Assembly (NCBI RefSeq): GCF_900091415.1
Contig: NZ_FMHU01000002.1
Span: 2,976,001 to 3,040,000 of the forward strand
DNA length: 64,000 bases
Origin: Micromonospora inyonensis
GTDB taxonomy: Bacteria > Actinomycetota > Actinomycetes > Mycobacteriales > Micromonosporaceae
Direction of reading: 5' to 3'
The translations under genes and the position numbers were made by a program. The stretch's first letter is position 1. The number at the start of each line of letters is the position of its first letter. Positions 42,522-50,424 of the stretch are shown here, in pieces. A model generated the notes under the pieces. The model did not search any database and was not told the origin of the DNA. It saw only the letters and a program-made list of their open reading frames with translations.

Positions 42522-43070
42522 TCAGCGGTGGGTCCGCGGTCCCCGTCGGCGGGTGGCCAGCATCGCCAGCACCAGTCCGGCGACGGTGATGCCCATTCCG
42601 CCGGGCAGGATCAGCGCACCGAGGTCGGGGCCGCCGGCCGCGCCGCCGAACCCGGTCGCCGGCCCCCGGCTGGGGTGCGGCTGTGGGCGTCCGTCGTCCG
42701 GAGGTGGTGGCGGCTGGCCGCCGACGGTGACGGTCAGCATGGTCGAGGCGTTCGGGCCCTCGGTGCAGAGCAGCTTGACCCGGTACGTGCCCGGCCGGGT
42801 GTGCGCGGGGAGGGTCACCGTACCGGCCAGGTACCCGTGCTGGGGGTGGACGGTGACGATGCCGAACGCGTCCGACTCGACGCTGGCCGGATCCCGGGTG
42901 GACCGGCAGCTCGCCCGGATGCCGACCAGCTCGCCGGGGCCCGCCCGGCTCGGTGTGAGCTGCACGTAGACGTCGGCGGCGCGGGCCGGCGCGGTGGCCA
43001 CCAGCACGCCGGCGGCGGCGAGGAGCAGCCCCATCAGCACCACCGCGCCCCGGCGCGTGACTGACACCAT
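42522..43070 (-). CDS. Exported protein with C-terminal membrane anchor, probable sortase partner
   Basis: 182 residues: signal peptide (RRGAVVLMGLLLAAAGVLVATAPARA), a beta-rich extracellular domain (VYVQLTPSRAGPGELVGIRASC...GTYRVKLLCTEGPNASTMLTVTVGG), a Pro-rich linker, then GPATGFGG, a hydrophobic segment (LGALILPGGMGITVAGLVLAML) and a basic tail (ATRRRGPRTHR). The PATG-helix-basic tail order resembles a degenerate sorting signal. It lies directly upstream of the sortase gene. GGGAGGGG precedes the start; GTG at 43067 is equally possible. Confidence 0.8.
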   Translation of the reverse strand: MVSVTRRGAVVLMGLLLAAAGVLVATAPARAADVYVQLTPSRAGPGELVGIRASCRSTRDPASVESDAFGIVTVHPQHGYLAGTVTLPAHTRPGTYRVKLLCTEGPNASTMLTVTVGGQPPPPPDDGRPQPHPSRGPATGFGGAAGGPDLGALILPGGMGITVAGLVLAMLATRRRGPRTHR

Positions 43071-43198
43071 GACCCCTCCCGGCCCCGTGGCCCGGGCCGG
43101 ACACGGAGCACCCGGCCTGCCGTATGAGATGACTCGTCCTGCCCCGGCGGTACGCCGCGTCCGGCCGGTCGGTGGCGCTGGCGTAGGCTCGGGTCGCT

Positions 43199-43918
43199 GT
43201 GACCTCCATCGACCACGACCCGGCCGCCCCGGCACCGTTGCGGGTACCCGCCACCGTCCGCACCTTCCACCCGCGCCGGGGTCGCCTCAGCAGCCGCCAC
43301 CTCGACGCGTTGGACCGTCTCTGGCCGACGTACGGGCTCGCGGTGCCGGACGGGGCCGGACCCCCGGTCGACCTCGCCGACCTGTTCGGCCGCCGGGCCC
43401 CGGTGGTGCTGGAGATCGGTTCCGGGATGGGCGACGCGACCGCCGCGATGGCCGCCGCCGACCCGGGTCGAGACTATCTCGCGGTCGAGGTCCACACCCC
43501 GGGAATCGCCAACCTCCTCGCGCTGGTGGAGCGACACGGGCTGGGCAACGTGCGGGTCGCCGAGGGCGACGCGCTGGAGCTGGCCCGGCGGCTGCCGGAG
43601 GGGACGCTGGACGCGGTGCACGCCTACTTCCCCGACCCCTGGCCGAAGGCGCGGCACCACAAGCGCCGGTTGGTCCAGCCCGCCCACGTGGCGCTGCTGC
43701 GCTCCCGGCTCGTTCCCGGCGGCACGCTGCACTGCGCCACCGACTGGGCCGAGTACGCCGCCGCGATGCGCGAGACCCTCGACGCCGACCCGGAACTGGT
43801 CGACACCCGACCGGGTGACACCACCCGCCCGGCACATCGCCCGGTCACCAAGTTCGAGCGCCGTGCCCTGCTCGCCGGCCGTCCGGTCACCGACCTGGTC
43901 TACCGCCGCGCGCACTGA
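43199..43918 (+). CDS. trmB: tRNA (guanine-N7)-methyltransferase
   Basis: 239 residues: VRTFHPRRGRLSS (the RxF..R motif of TrmB), the SAM-binding LEIGSGMGDATAAMA, and the signature VHAYFPDPWPKARHHKRRLVQP. It makes m7G46 in the variable loop of tRNAs. The GTG start at 43199 gives a normal length. Hairpin-repeat copy 4 lies in its 3' gap, only 22 bases from the stop. Confidence 0.94.
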   Translation: MTSIDHDPAAPAPLRVPATVRTFHPRRGRLSSRHLDALDRLWPTYGLAVPDGAGPPVDLADLFGRRAPVVLEIGSGMGDATAAMAAADPGRDYLAVEVHTPGIANLLALVERHGLGNVRVAEGDALELARRLPEGTLDAVHAYFPDPWPKARHHKRRLVQPAHVALLRSRLVPGGTLHCATDWAEYAAAMRETLDADPELVDTRPGDTTRPAHRPVTKFERRALLAGRPVTDLVYRRAH

Positions 43919-43940
43919 GGTGGTGGTGGCAGGGCGCCGA

Positions 43941-44000
43941 GGTGGTAGCAGGGGTCCCCTGTTACTCGTTTTTGTCGTGCAGGGGGCCCCTGCTACCACC
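43941..44000 (+). repeat. Hairpin repeat element, copy 4
   Basis: GGTGGTAGCAGGGGTCCCCTG at the left foot pairs with CAGGGGGCCCCTGCTACCACC at the right foot; the loop is TTACTCGTTTTTGTCGTG. Just before it, 43918-43936 is a partial direct duplicate of the left foot (GAGGTGGTGGTGGCAGGG). Confidence 0.85.
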
Positions 44001-44032
44001 AAGGCGGTCGAGGCGGGCAGGATGGACCGGTT

Positions 44033-46540
44033 ATGACGCTCACCGCCGCGCTGCCGAACAGCGCCGACCCCGATGCCCTGTACGACGCGTTCGCCGGTTG
44101 GGCGAAGGAGCGCGGCCTCGACCTCTACCCCCACCAGGAAGAGGCGGTCATCGAGATCGTCTCCGGCGCAAACGTGATCATGAATACGCCGACCGGGTCG
44201 GGCAAGAGCCTGGTCGCGATCGCGGCGCACTTCGCCGCCCTGGCCGACGACCGGACGACCTTCTACACCGCGCCGATCAAGGCCCTGGTTTCGGAGAAGT
44301 TCTTCGCGCTCTGCGAGGTCTTCGGCGCCGACAACGTCGGCATGCTCACCGGCGACGCGAGCGTCAACGCGGACGCCCCGATCATCTGCTGCACCGCCGA
44401 GATCCTGGCCAACCTCGCCCTGCGCGAGGGCACGAGGGCCGACGTCGGCCAGGTGGTCATGGACGAGTTCCACTTCTACTCCGAGCCCGACCGGGGCTGG
44501 GCCTGGCAGGTGCCGCTGATCGAGCTGCCCCAGGCGCAGTTCGTGCTGATGTCGGCCACCCTCGGCGACACCACCCGCTTCGTCGACGACCTGACGCGCC
44601 GTACCGGGCGACCGACCGCCGTCGTGCGCTCGGCCGAACGGCCGGTTCCGCTGCTGTTCTCGTACGTGACCACGCCGATGCACGAGACCCTGGAGGAACT
44701 GCTCACCACGAAGCAGGCCCCGGTGTACGTCGTGCACTTCACCCAGGCCGCCGCGCTGGAGCGCGCCCAGGCGCTGATGAGTGTCAACGTGTCCACCCGG
44801 GCCGAGAAGGACATGATCGCCGAGGCCATCGGCCGGTTCCGGTTCACCTCCGGCTTCGGCAAGACCCTGTCCCGGCTGGTCCGGCACGGCATCGGCGTGC
44901 ACCACGCCGGCATGCTGCCCAAGTACCGCCGGCTGGTGGAGACCCTCGCCCAGGCCGGGCTGCTCAAGGTCATCTGCGGCACCGACACCCTCGGCGTCGG
45001 CATCAACGTGCCCATCCGCACCGTGCTCTTCACCGGCCTGAGCAAGTACGACGGGGTGCGGACCCGGCTGCTCAAGGCACGTGAGTTCCACCAGATCGCC
45101 GGCCGGGCCGGACGGGCCGGGTTCGACACGATCGGGCGGGTGGTGGTGCAGGCCCCCGAGCACGTCATCGAGAACGAGAAGGCCCTCGCCAAGGCCGGTG
45201 ACGACCCGAAGAAGCGGCGCAAGGTGGTGAAGAAGAAGCCACCGGAGGGCTCGATCGGCTGGGGCGAGCCGACCTTCCAGCGGCTGGTCGAGTCGGAGCC
45301 GGAGCCGTTGACGTCCAGCTTCCAGGTCAGCCACTCGATGCTGCTCAACGTCATCGGCCGCCCCGGGGACGCGTTCGCCGCGATGCGTCACCTGCTCACC
45401 GACAACCACGAGGACGCCGCCGCCCAGCGCCGGCACATCCGTCGGGCGATCGCGATCTACCGCGCGCTGCTGGCCGGCGGGGTGGTCGAGCAGCTCGACG
45501 AGCCCGACGAGACCGGCCGGCGGGTCCGGCTCACCGTGGACCTCCAGCTCGACTTCGCGCTCAACCAGCCGCTCTCCCCGCTGGCCCTGGCCACCATCGA
45601 ACTGCTCGACGCCGAGTCGCCGTCGTACGCCCTGGACGTGCTGAGCGTGGTCGAGTCGATCCTGGACGACCCGCGCCAGGTGCTCTCCGCGCAGCAGTTC
45701 AAGGCGCGCGGCGAGGCGGTCGCCTCGATGAAGGCCGAGGGCATCGAGTACGAGGCCCGCCTCGAACTGCTCGACGAGGTGACCTGGCCCAAGCCCCTCG
45801 CCGAACTGCTGGACGCCGCGTACGAGATGTACCGGCGGGGGCACCCGTGGGTCGCCGACCACCAGCTCTCGCCGAAGTTTGTCGTCCGGGACATGTACGA
45901 GCGGGCGATGACCTTCACCGAGTACGTGCAGTTCTACGGCCTGTCCCGCTCCGAGGGGCTGGTGCTGCGCTACCTCGCGGACGCGTACAAGACGCTGCGG
46001 CAGACGGTGCCCGAGGACGCCAAGACCGAGGAGCTGGTCGACCTGATCGAGTGGCTGGGCGAACTGGTCCGCCAGGTCGACTCCAGCCTGATCGACGAGT
46101 GGGAGCGGCTGCGCAACCCAACGGACGCGGCCGAGGCCGCCGAGGCGCTGGACGACCGGGTGCCGGCGGTGACCCGCAACGCGCGCGCGTTCCGGGTGCT
46201 GGTGCGCAACGCGCTGTTCCGCCGGGTGGAACTGGCCGCGCTGCGCCGGTGGGACCTACTCGGCGAACTCGACGCGGCGGACGGCTGGAACGCCGACGCC
46301 TGGGCCGACGCGCTGGAGCCGTACTTCGCGACGTACGACGCCATCGGCACCGGGCCGGACGCCCGTGGTCCGGCGCTGCTGCTGATCGACCAGACGTCGG
46401 CGCAGCGGTGGACGGTGCGGCAGATCCTGGACGACCCGGAGGGCGACCACGACTGGGGTATCAGCGCCGAGATCGACCTGGCCGCCTCGGACGAGGTCGG
46501 CGCGGCCGTCGTGCGGGTCACCGACGTCGGACAGCTCTGA
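44033..46540 (+). CDS. Ski2-like DEAD/DEAH-box RNA helicase with DUF3516-type C-terminus
   Basis: 835 residues. Helicase domain 1: NVIMNTPTGSGKS (Walker A), YTAPIKALVSEKF, MDEFHFYSEPDRG (motif II), LMSATLGD (motif III). Domain 2: GIGVHHAGMLPKYRRLVE, GTDTLGVGINVPIRTVLFTGL and QIAGRAGRAGFD (motif VI). A short Lys-rich insert (DDPKKRRKVVKKKPPEG) follows, then a long helical C-terminal region of the DUF3516 type, ending VRVTDVGQL. These actinobacterial helicases resemble Ski2/Mtr4 and are thought to act in RNA processing or decay. ATG at 44033 lies 33 bases after hairpin copy 4. Confidence 0.9.
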   Translation: MTLTAALPNSADPDALYDAFAGWAKERGLDLYPHQEEAVIEIVSGANVIMNTPTGSGKSLVAIAAHFAALADDRTTFYTAPIKALVSEKFFALCEVFGADNVGMLTGDASVNADAPIICCTAEILANLALREGTRADVGQVVMDEFHFYSEPDRGWAWQVPLIELPQAQFVLMSATLGDTTRFVDDLTRRTGRPTAVVRSAERPVPLLFSYVTTPMHETLEELLTTKQAPVYVVHFTQAAALERAQALMSVNVSTRAEKDMIAEAIGRFRFTSGFGKTLSRLVRHGIGVHHAGMLPKYRRLVETLAQAGLLKVICGTDTLGVGINVPIRTVLFTGLSKYDGVRTRLLKAREFHQIAGRAGRAGFDTIGRVVVQAPEHVIENEKALAKAGDDPKKRRKVVKKKPPEGSIGWGEPTFQRLVESEPEPLTSSFQVSHSMLLNVIGRPGDAFAAMRHLLTDNHEDAAAQRRHIRRAIAIYRALLAGGVVEQLDEPDETGRRVRLTVDLQLDFALNQPLSPLALATIELLDAESPSYALDVLSVVESILDDPRQVLSAQQFKARGEAVASMKAEGIEYEARLELLDEVTWPKPLAELLDAAYEMYRRGHPWVADHQLSPKFVVRDMYERAMTFTEYVQFYGLSRSEGLVLRYLADAYKTLRQTVPEDAKTEELVDLIEWLGELVRQVDSSLIDEWERLRNPTDAAEAAEALDDRVPAVTRNARAFRVLVRNALFRRVELAALRRWDLLGELDAADGWNADAWADALEPYFATYDAIGTGPDARGPALLLIDQTSAQRWTVRQILDDPEGDHDWGISAEIDLAASDEVGAAVVRVTDVGQL

Positions 46541-46547
46541 CGGAGGG

Positions 46548-46582
46548 CGGTCGGGTCATCCGGTCGCCGGGTGACCCGACCG
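46548..46582. terminator. Hairpin after the helicase gene
   Basis: A 15-bp stem with one G-T pair (46548-46562 with 46568-46582) starts 8 bases after the helicase stop. It overlaps the 3' end of the convergent peptidase remnant. Confidence 0.65.
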
Positions 46583-47125
46583 GCCGTTGACCGGCGGATC
46601 GGCCGTGCCGGCCGGCCCGCCGCCGGACCGACCGCCACCGGGCGAACCGTCGCCGGTCAGTCGGCCGACCGCCGACAGCCGCCGGACCAGCAGGTCGTGC
46701 GGTACGGCGTGACTGGTCCGGCCGCCCACGCCGGTGGTGGTGACGGCGGTCAGCAACGAGTTGAGCAGCGCTTCCTCGACCGCGTCCAGCAGGTGCCCCA
46801 GCAGCGCGTCCGCGACCCGGAACACCGACAGTGTGGCGGTCAGGACGGTCGGTGACTCCAGCACGCCGAGTTCGTCGACCTGGGTGGAGCCGACGAGCTT
46901 GCCGTAGCCGTTGCCGCAGTAGACGGCGGCCGGCAGGGTCCAGCGCCCGGGACCGAGTTCAGCCGGTACGACCGCGGTGACGCCGGTGTGCACGTCCGCG
47001 CCGTCGTCGAGGGTGGTGTGTCCGACCCGGACCCCGGGGACGTCGGTGATCGCGTTGTGCCGCCCGGTGGGCAGGGCCCCCACCACGATCCGGAGGTCGC
47101 GGGCGCGTCGACTCGCCTGGTTCAT
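46556..47125 (-). pseudogene. P1-family (DmpA-like) peptidase with most of the middle deleted
   Basis: 189 residues in one frame. The N-terminal part (ALPTGRHNAITDVPGVRVGHTTLDDGADVHTGVTAVVP...CGNGYGKLVGSTQVDELGVLESPTVLTATLSVFRVADALL) and the C-terminal part (VEEALLNSLLTAVTTTGVGGRTSHAVPHDLL) both match DmpA/BapA-type Ntn-hydrolases. Family members have about 320-380 residues; here roughly 150-190 between them are missing, including the self-cleavage site and its nucleophile Ser. The join lies near 46770-46810, where GCGCTGCT occurs on both sides. The frame is kept, so a protein may be made, but no peptidase activity is expected. Start ATG 47125 with GGGAGG upstream. Confidence 0.78.
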
Positions 47126-47480
47126 GGTCCTCCCGTCGTCGGGCCGGTGGTCGGTTCGCTGGGGAGCGGACGGCCGTCCCGGTTGGCACCGGGAGCGGCT
47201 CCGGCGGGTCGTGAGCACGGTAAGCGCGAGCGCCACCTCGGCCGCGCCGACCGCATACATGATCGCCGTGAAGGTGTGTGCGGCACCACCCACTCGGCGG
47301 CCACGACCGGGCCGACCGTCACCGCCCACAGCGGTGCCGACGGCCGGACACACGGGCCCGCGACGGCAGTTTGTAGCCGCAGTCCGGGCACCCCGGCGAC
47401 CGCCGTGATCGCGAGGGCGAACCACGAGCGCGTCCGGGTCGCCGGGGCTGAACTGGCGGGCCGAGGACGGGCACGAGGTA
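47126..47480 (-). pseudogene. Possible degraded membrane-protein gene
   Basis: Two stretches of plausible protein lie in different frames: RSWFALAITAVAGVPG...LWAVTVGPVVAAEWVV in one, and HTFTAIMYAVGAAEVALALTVLTTRRSR in the next. Joined by a frameshift near 47290 they would make the end of a small hydrophobic protein with a basic C-terminus. No start or full family is visible. This fills part of the gap upstream of the P1 peptidase remnant. Confidence 0.35.
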
Positions 47481-47528
47481 CCCGGGCGTGGTGGCCGCCG
47501 CGCCCGCCACGGCCACCGCCGTGCCGGA

Positions 47529-47584
47529 GTTGCAGGGGCCCCTTCCTACCGTTTTCTGACGAGCAGGGGGCCCCTGCAACCACC
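47529..47584 (+). repeat. Hairpin repeat element, copy 5
   Basis: Left arm GTTGCAGGGGCCCC and right arm GGGGCCCCTGCAACCACC surround CTTCCTACCGTTTTCTGACG, the plus-orientation form of the conserved loop. Confidence 0.85.
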
Positions 47585-47588
47585 CCAG

Positions 47589-47648
47589 GCGACGGCAGGC
47601 GACGGCCGGCGACGGCCGGCGACGGCCGGCGACGGCCGGCGACGGCAG
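47589..47648 (+). repeat. 10-bp tandem array beside hairpin copy 5
   Basis: The unit GACGGCCGGC, with one GACGGCAGGC variant first, is repeated about six times directly after the hairpin. Confidence 0.88.
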
Positions 47649-47746
47649 TGGCCGGGACGCGTCCCGGGGCCTTCACGAGGCGTCGCCCAGTGTGGTCGGT
47701 CGATCATCTTTCCGTGTCCGAAACCCTGGGCGATGTCGTACCCGTC

Positions 47747-47768
47747 GATTAGAATGTATGTACTAATC
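47747..47768. promoter_or_regulatory. Palindrome in the promoter of the 47795 gene
   Basis: GATTAG (47747-47752) and CTAATC (47763-47768) are perfect inverted arms around 10 AT-rich bases. The site lies 27 bases upstream of the start codon, where a repressor would block RNA polymerase. Confidence 0.45.
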
Positions 47769-47794
47769 TCGGCACTGACCTGGGAGGACGCCCC

Positions 47795-48439
47795 GTGTCC
47801 GCACCCCTCACCACCGCGCTTCCGCCGTACGCCACCCTGCTCGGCTTCACCCGCTACGTCGACCGCACCGGCCCGACCAAGGCCACCTTCGTCGGCGGGC
47901 TGCGCAGGCAACGGGCGAGCCGATCCGGGTTCAACCCGCACGGTCAGTTCGTCAAGGCACTCAAGGCCGACATCGCCTTCCACACCGGCGGCACCCACCT
48001 GGCCGGGGTGGCCGGGGTGGTCAAGCCCCGCTGGCGCCCGCTCTACCAGGCACTGACGCCGGGAGCGACGCGCTGGCTGCACTCCCTCGGCGAGCCGGGC
48101 CAGGTCGACCTGGCCCAGACCCGCGACGCGCTCGCGATGCTCGGCGACCTGCCGGTCAAGATCAACCCGCACTTCGGCGTACGGTACGCCGACGGCCGCG
48201 CCGAGGCGGTCCGGCTGCACTTCGACGAGGCCGCGCCGAGCCCGGAGGCCGCCCTCGCCACTCTGCACCTGATGCGCCGGCACATGGACGCCGTCCTGCC
48301 GCATGCCGAGCCGGTCCTGGTGGACGTCCGCCGGGGCGAGGCGCACCGAATGCCCGAGGGGGTCAAGCCCGAACAGATCGAGCAGTGGCTTGCCGGCGAG
48401 GCCGCCGCCTTCCGGGCCATCTGGTCCACCGCGGCCTGA
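47795..48439 (+). CDS. Conserved hypothetical protein, 214 residues
   Basis: GTG at 47795 follows GGGAGG by seven bases. The protein is soluble, without signal or membrane segments: YATLLGFTRYVDRTGPTKATFVGGLRRQR at the N-terminus, KPRWRPLYQALTPGATRWLHSLG in the middle, and VKINPHFGVRYADGRAEAVRLHFDEAAPS...LMRRHMDAVLPHAEPVLVDVRRGEAHRMPEG toward the end. The coding frame is well supported by GC bias and the translation start. I do not recognise the family. The palindrome at its promoter suggests that it is regulated. Confidence 0.75.
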   Translation: MSAPLTTALPPYATLLGFTRYVDRTGPTKATFVGGLRRQRASRSGFNPHGQFVKALKADIAFHTGGTHLAGVAGVVKPRWRPLYQALTPGATRWLHSLGEPGQVDLAQTRDALAMLGDLPVKINPHFGVRYADGRAEAVRLHFDEAAPSPEAALATLHLMRRHMDAVLPHAEPVLVDVRRGEAHRMPEGVKPEQIEQWLAGEAAAFRAIWSTAA

Positions 48440-48562
48440 CCGACCCCGGGTCGGCTCGGGCAGACACCGCCCGAGGTCACGCGGGGGCTGCGACCGGGGC
48501 CATGGCTGCTGACCGGCGGCCCGGCTCACCTGGCAGCAGACCTGGCGACGACTGGTCACACG

Positions 48563-48602
48563 ACGACGGGCCGGTCCCCTGGTGTGGGGGCCGGCCCGTC
48601 GT
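48563..48602. terminator. Hairpin between the 47795 gene and the C39 peptidase gene
   Basis: ACGACGGGCCGG at 48563 pairs with CCGGCCCGTCGT ending at 48602, extended by CCCC/GGGG with one bulged T. The two genes are convergent. Confidence 0.7.
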
Positions 48603-48627
48603 GGTGTGGGTGGGTGTTCGGTGTGGG

Positions 48628-49413
48628 TCAGGCGGAGTAGCCGCGGGTGGCGGTCCAGTCGGCGAGGGCCTCGGTGGTGATCCAGTAGGAGGCCTGGGCG
48701 GGGTTGGCGGAGTCGGCGATCTTGACGGTGTCGCCGTTGTCGCGGTAGCCGACGACGCTGATGTAGTGGCCGCCCTCGAAGGAGTGGGGGGTGCCGTCGG
48801 TGTCGGTGGCGGTGCCGGCGATGTTGGCGACGATGGCGCGGCCGTTGTCGATGGCGGTGACGATGTCCCGGCGCATCTGGTCGGTCTGCTTGTCGTCGGC
48901 GGTCGGGGTGGGCAGTTCGATGGTGCGGTAGGTGCCGCTGCTGGTCTTGGCGTTGAGGGCCTTGGTGATCAGGTGGGCGGAGTCGGTGCCGTTCTCGGTG
49001 GTGCCCATCTCCTTGGCCAGGTCGTCCTGGGAGAGGTTCCGGTCCATGGTGGACAGGGCGTTCCGGGCGGCGGCGGGGCCGCAGTAGTAGAAGTTCGGCT
49101 GCGCCTCGTAGCGCACGCGCAGTTCCCGCTCGCTACGGCCGTTCCCACGGTCGCCACGCTCGTCACGACGCTCGTCACGGCGGTCGTCACGACGGTCGTC
49201 ACGACGCTCGTCGCGGCGGTCGTTGCGCTCGTCGCGGCGGTCGTCGTCGCGGTTGCCGCGGTCGTTGTCGCGGTCGGCGGTGACGGAGACGGCCGAGGTG
49301 GGTGTGGCCGCCGAGGCGGGATCGGCGAAGACGGTGGCGGGGCCGGCGAGGGCGCCCGCGGTCAGGGTGGCGCCGGCGATGGTCAGGGCGGCCTTACGGA
49401 TCAGCGTGGTCAT
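48628..49413 (-). CDS. Secreted C39-family peptidase with a charged Arg/Asp repeat linker
   Basis: 261 residues. A signal peptide (RKAALTIAGATLTAGALAGPATVFA) is followed by about 50 residues that are almost only Asp, Arg and Glu (DRDNDRGNRDDDRRDERNDR and so on), then the papain-like C39 domain: FYYCGPAAARNAL with the catalytic Cys, GGHYISVVGY with the His and VKIADSAN with the Asp. Related actinobacterial proteins are secreted and lack the ABC transporter part of bacteriocin-processing C39 enzymes; their substrates are unknown. The charged region is encoded by a short DNA repeat (CGTCACGACG and variants, 49140-49260). AGGA lies eight bases before the ATG at 49413. Confidence 0.87.
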   Translation of the reverse strand: MTTLIRKAALTIAGATLTAGALAGPATVFADPASAATPTSAVSVTADRDNDRGNRDDDRRDERNDRRDERRDDRRDDRRDERRDERGDRGNGRSERELRVRYEAQPNFYYCGPAAARNALSTMDRNLSQDDLAKEMGTTENGTDSAHLITKALNAKTSSGTYRTIELPTPTADDKQTDQMRRDIVTAIDNGRAIVANIAGTATDTDGTPHSFEGGHYISVVGYRDNGDTVKIADSANPAQASYWITTEALADWTATRGYSA

Positions 49414-49670
49414 GGGGGTGTCCTGCCTTTCCGTTCGGGGGATGCGCGGCGCGGGGGCGCCACGGCGAGAGGGGAAGATCCGACCGCGTGCGGGCGCCCA
49501 GGAGGCACCCACGCGGGGGAGGTTCGAGTGTTCCGGGGAGGTTCACCGCGCGGGAGGTGTTCACCGCGCGGCACCGCGTCGGGTGGGGGGGGTTCCGTCG
49601 CGTGGCACGGGGGTGTCACGCGCAGGGCATACGGGAGGCGACCCGGGGCTCGGCCCTTGCGGGTGCGTCA
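49414..49670. other. Upstream region of the C39 gene with short direct repeats
   Basis: The gap to the next gene is about 550 bases. This half has no credible gene. GTTCACCGCGCGG occurs twice close together (about 49541 and 49559). The remaining half is the tandem array entered separately. Confidence 0.45.
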
Positions 49671-49875
49671 GCCATGTACAACACCACCGGCCCGGCCCGC
49701 ATTCCGGACGGAGGGGGCCCGACCCGGGGTGGGTTGGTGGTGCTCGGGGGTGAGCCATGTACAACGCCACCGGTCCGGTCCGCATTCCGGATGCGGTGGG
49801 CCCGGCCCCGGGGGCGAAGCGGTGGTGCTCGGGGGTGAGCCGGGTCCAACGCCACCGACCCCCACCCGATTCCCG
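49671..49875 (+). repeat. 83-85 bp tandem repeat, two and a half copies
   Basis: Copies start at GCC 49671, 49754 and (partial) 49839. Each begins GCCATGTACAAC or similar, contains CCGCATTCCGGA, and ends GTGGTGCTCGGGGGTGAGC. Open frames across it are by-products of the repeat. Confidence 0.75.
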
Positions 49876-49965
49876 GCGGCCGGCCCGCCGCCAGCCGCCA
49901 CACCCGGACGATGATGAACGAACCGGGCATTGCGCCCACGACCGTACCGACCGGCGAATCCCGGA

Positions 49966-50346
49966 TCAAGCCGACGCCGCTGCCGGCAGGTCGGCGAGGG
50001 GCAGCACTCGCGGATCCTCCATCGGCCCGACGACCACCCGGATCGCCGGGAAGTAGTCGAGCAGCACCCGCCGGCACCGCTCGCAGGGCGGCAGGATCTC
50101 CCGTCCCCGGTCCCCCACTGCCACGATCGTCTCGAGTTCCCCGGCGGCCTGGGTGACGGCCACGCCGACGGTGACCAGCTCGGCGCAGGTGTCGCCGATG
50201 TCGTGGAGCAGGTTCACCCCGGTGAGGACCCGCCCCTGGGGCGTCCTCGCCGCAGCGGCCACGGTGTGTCGGGCACTGCGGCAACGCAGCCGGGCGACCG
50301 CGCCGGCGGCCTGCACCAACGCCCGGTCGGTGTCCCGCAACGTCAT
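49966..50346 (-). CDS. Cytidine deaminase-like protein
   Basis: 126 residues of the CDA fold. Zinc ligands: TCAELVTVGVA (Cys-Ala-Glu) and PPCERCRRVLLDYFP (PCxxC); GVNLLHDIGDTCAE aligns with the substrate loop. With a Cys-Ala-Glu first motif it belongs with tetrameric cytidine and blasticidin-S deaminases, converting (deoxy)cytidine or a cytosine nucleoside to the uracil form. ATG at 50346 begins MTLRDTDRALVQAAGAVARLR. No pyrimidine-salvage partner is next to it. Confidence 0.85.
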   Translation of the reverse strand: MTLRDTDRALVQAAGAVARLRCRSARHTVAAAARTPQGRVLTGVNLLHDIGDTCAELVTVGVAVTQAAGELETIVAVGDRGREILPPCERCRRVLLDYFPAIRVVVGPMEDPRVLPLADLPAAASA

Positions 50347-50424
50347 CGCGTCCCCCCGTGCTCGATCGGCGATCAACTGTAGACCGGACCCACGGCGGTC
50401 GAGGGCCCCCTCCCGCTCCCACGA

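Noticed and set aside
47589..47648. Rho-independent terminator function for the hairpin elements
   Set aside because: Possible as a side effect, but copy 1 lies inside a translated PKS gene and none is followed by a T tract, so terminator is not the best label for the family.
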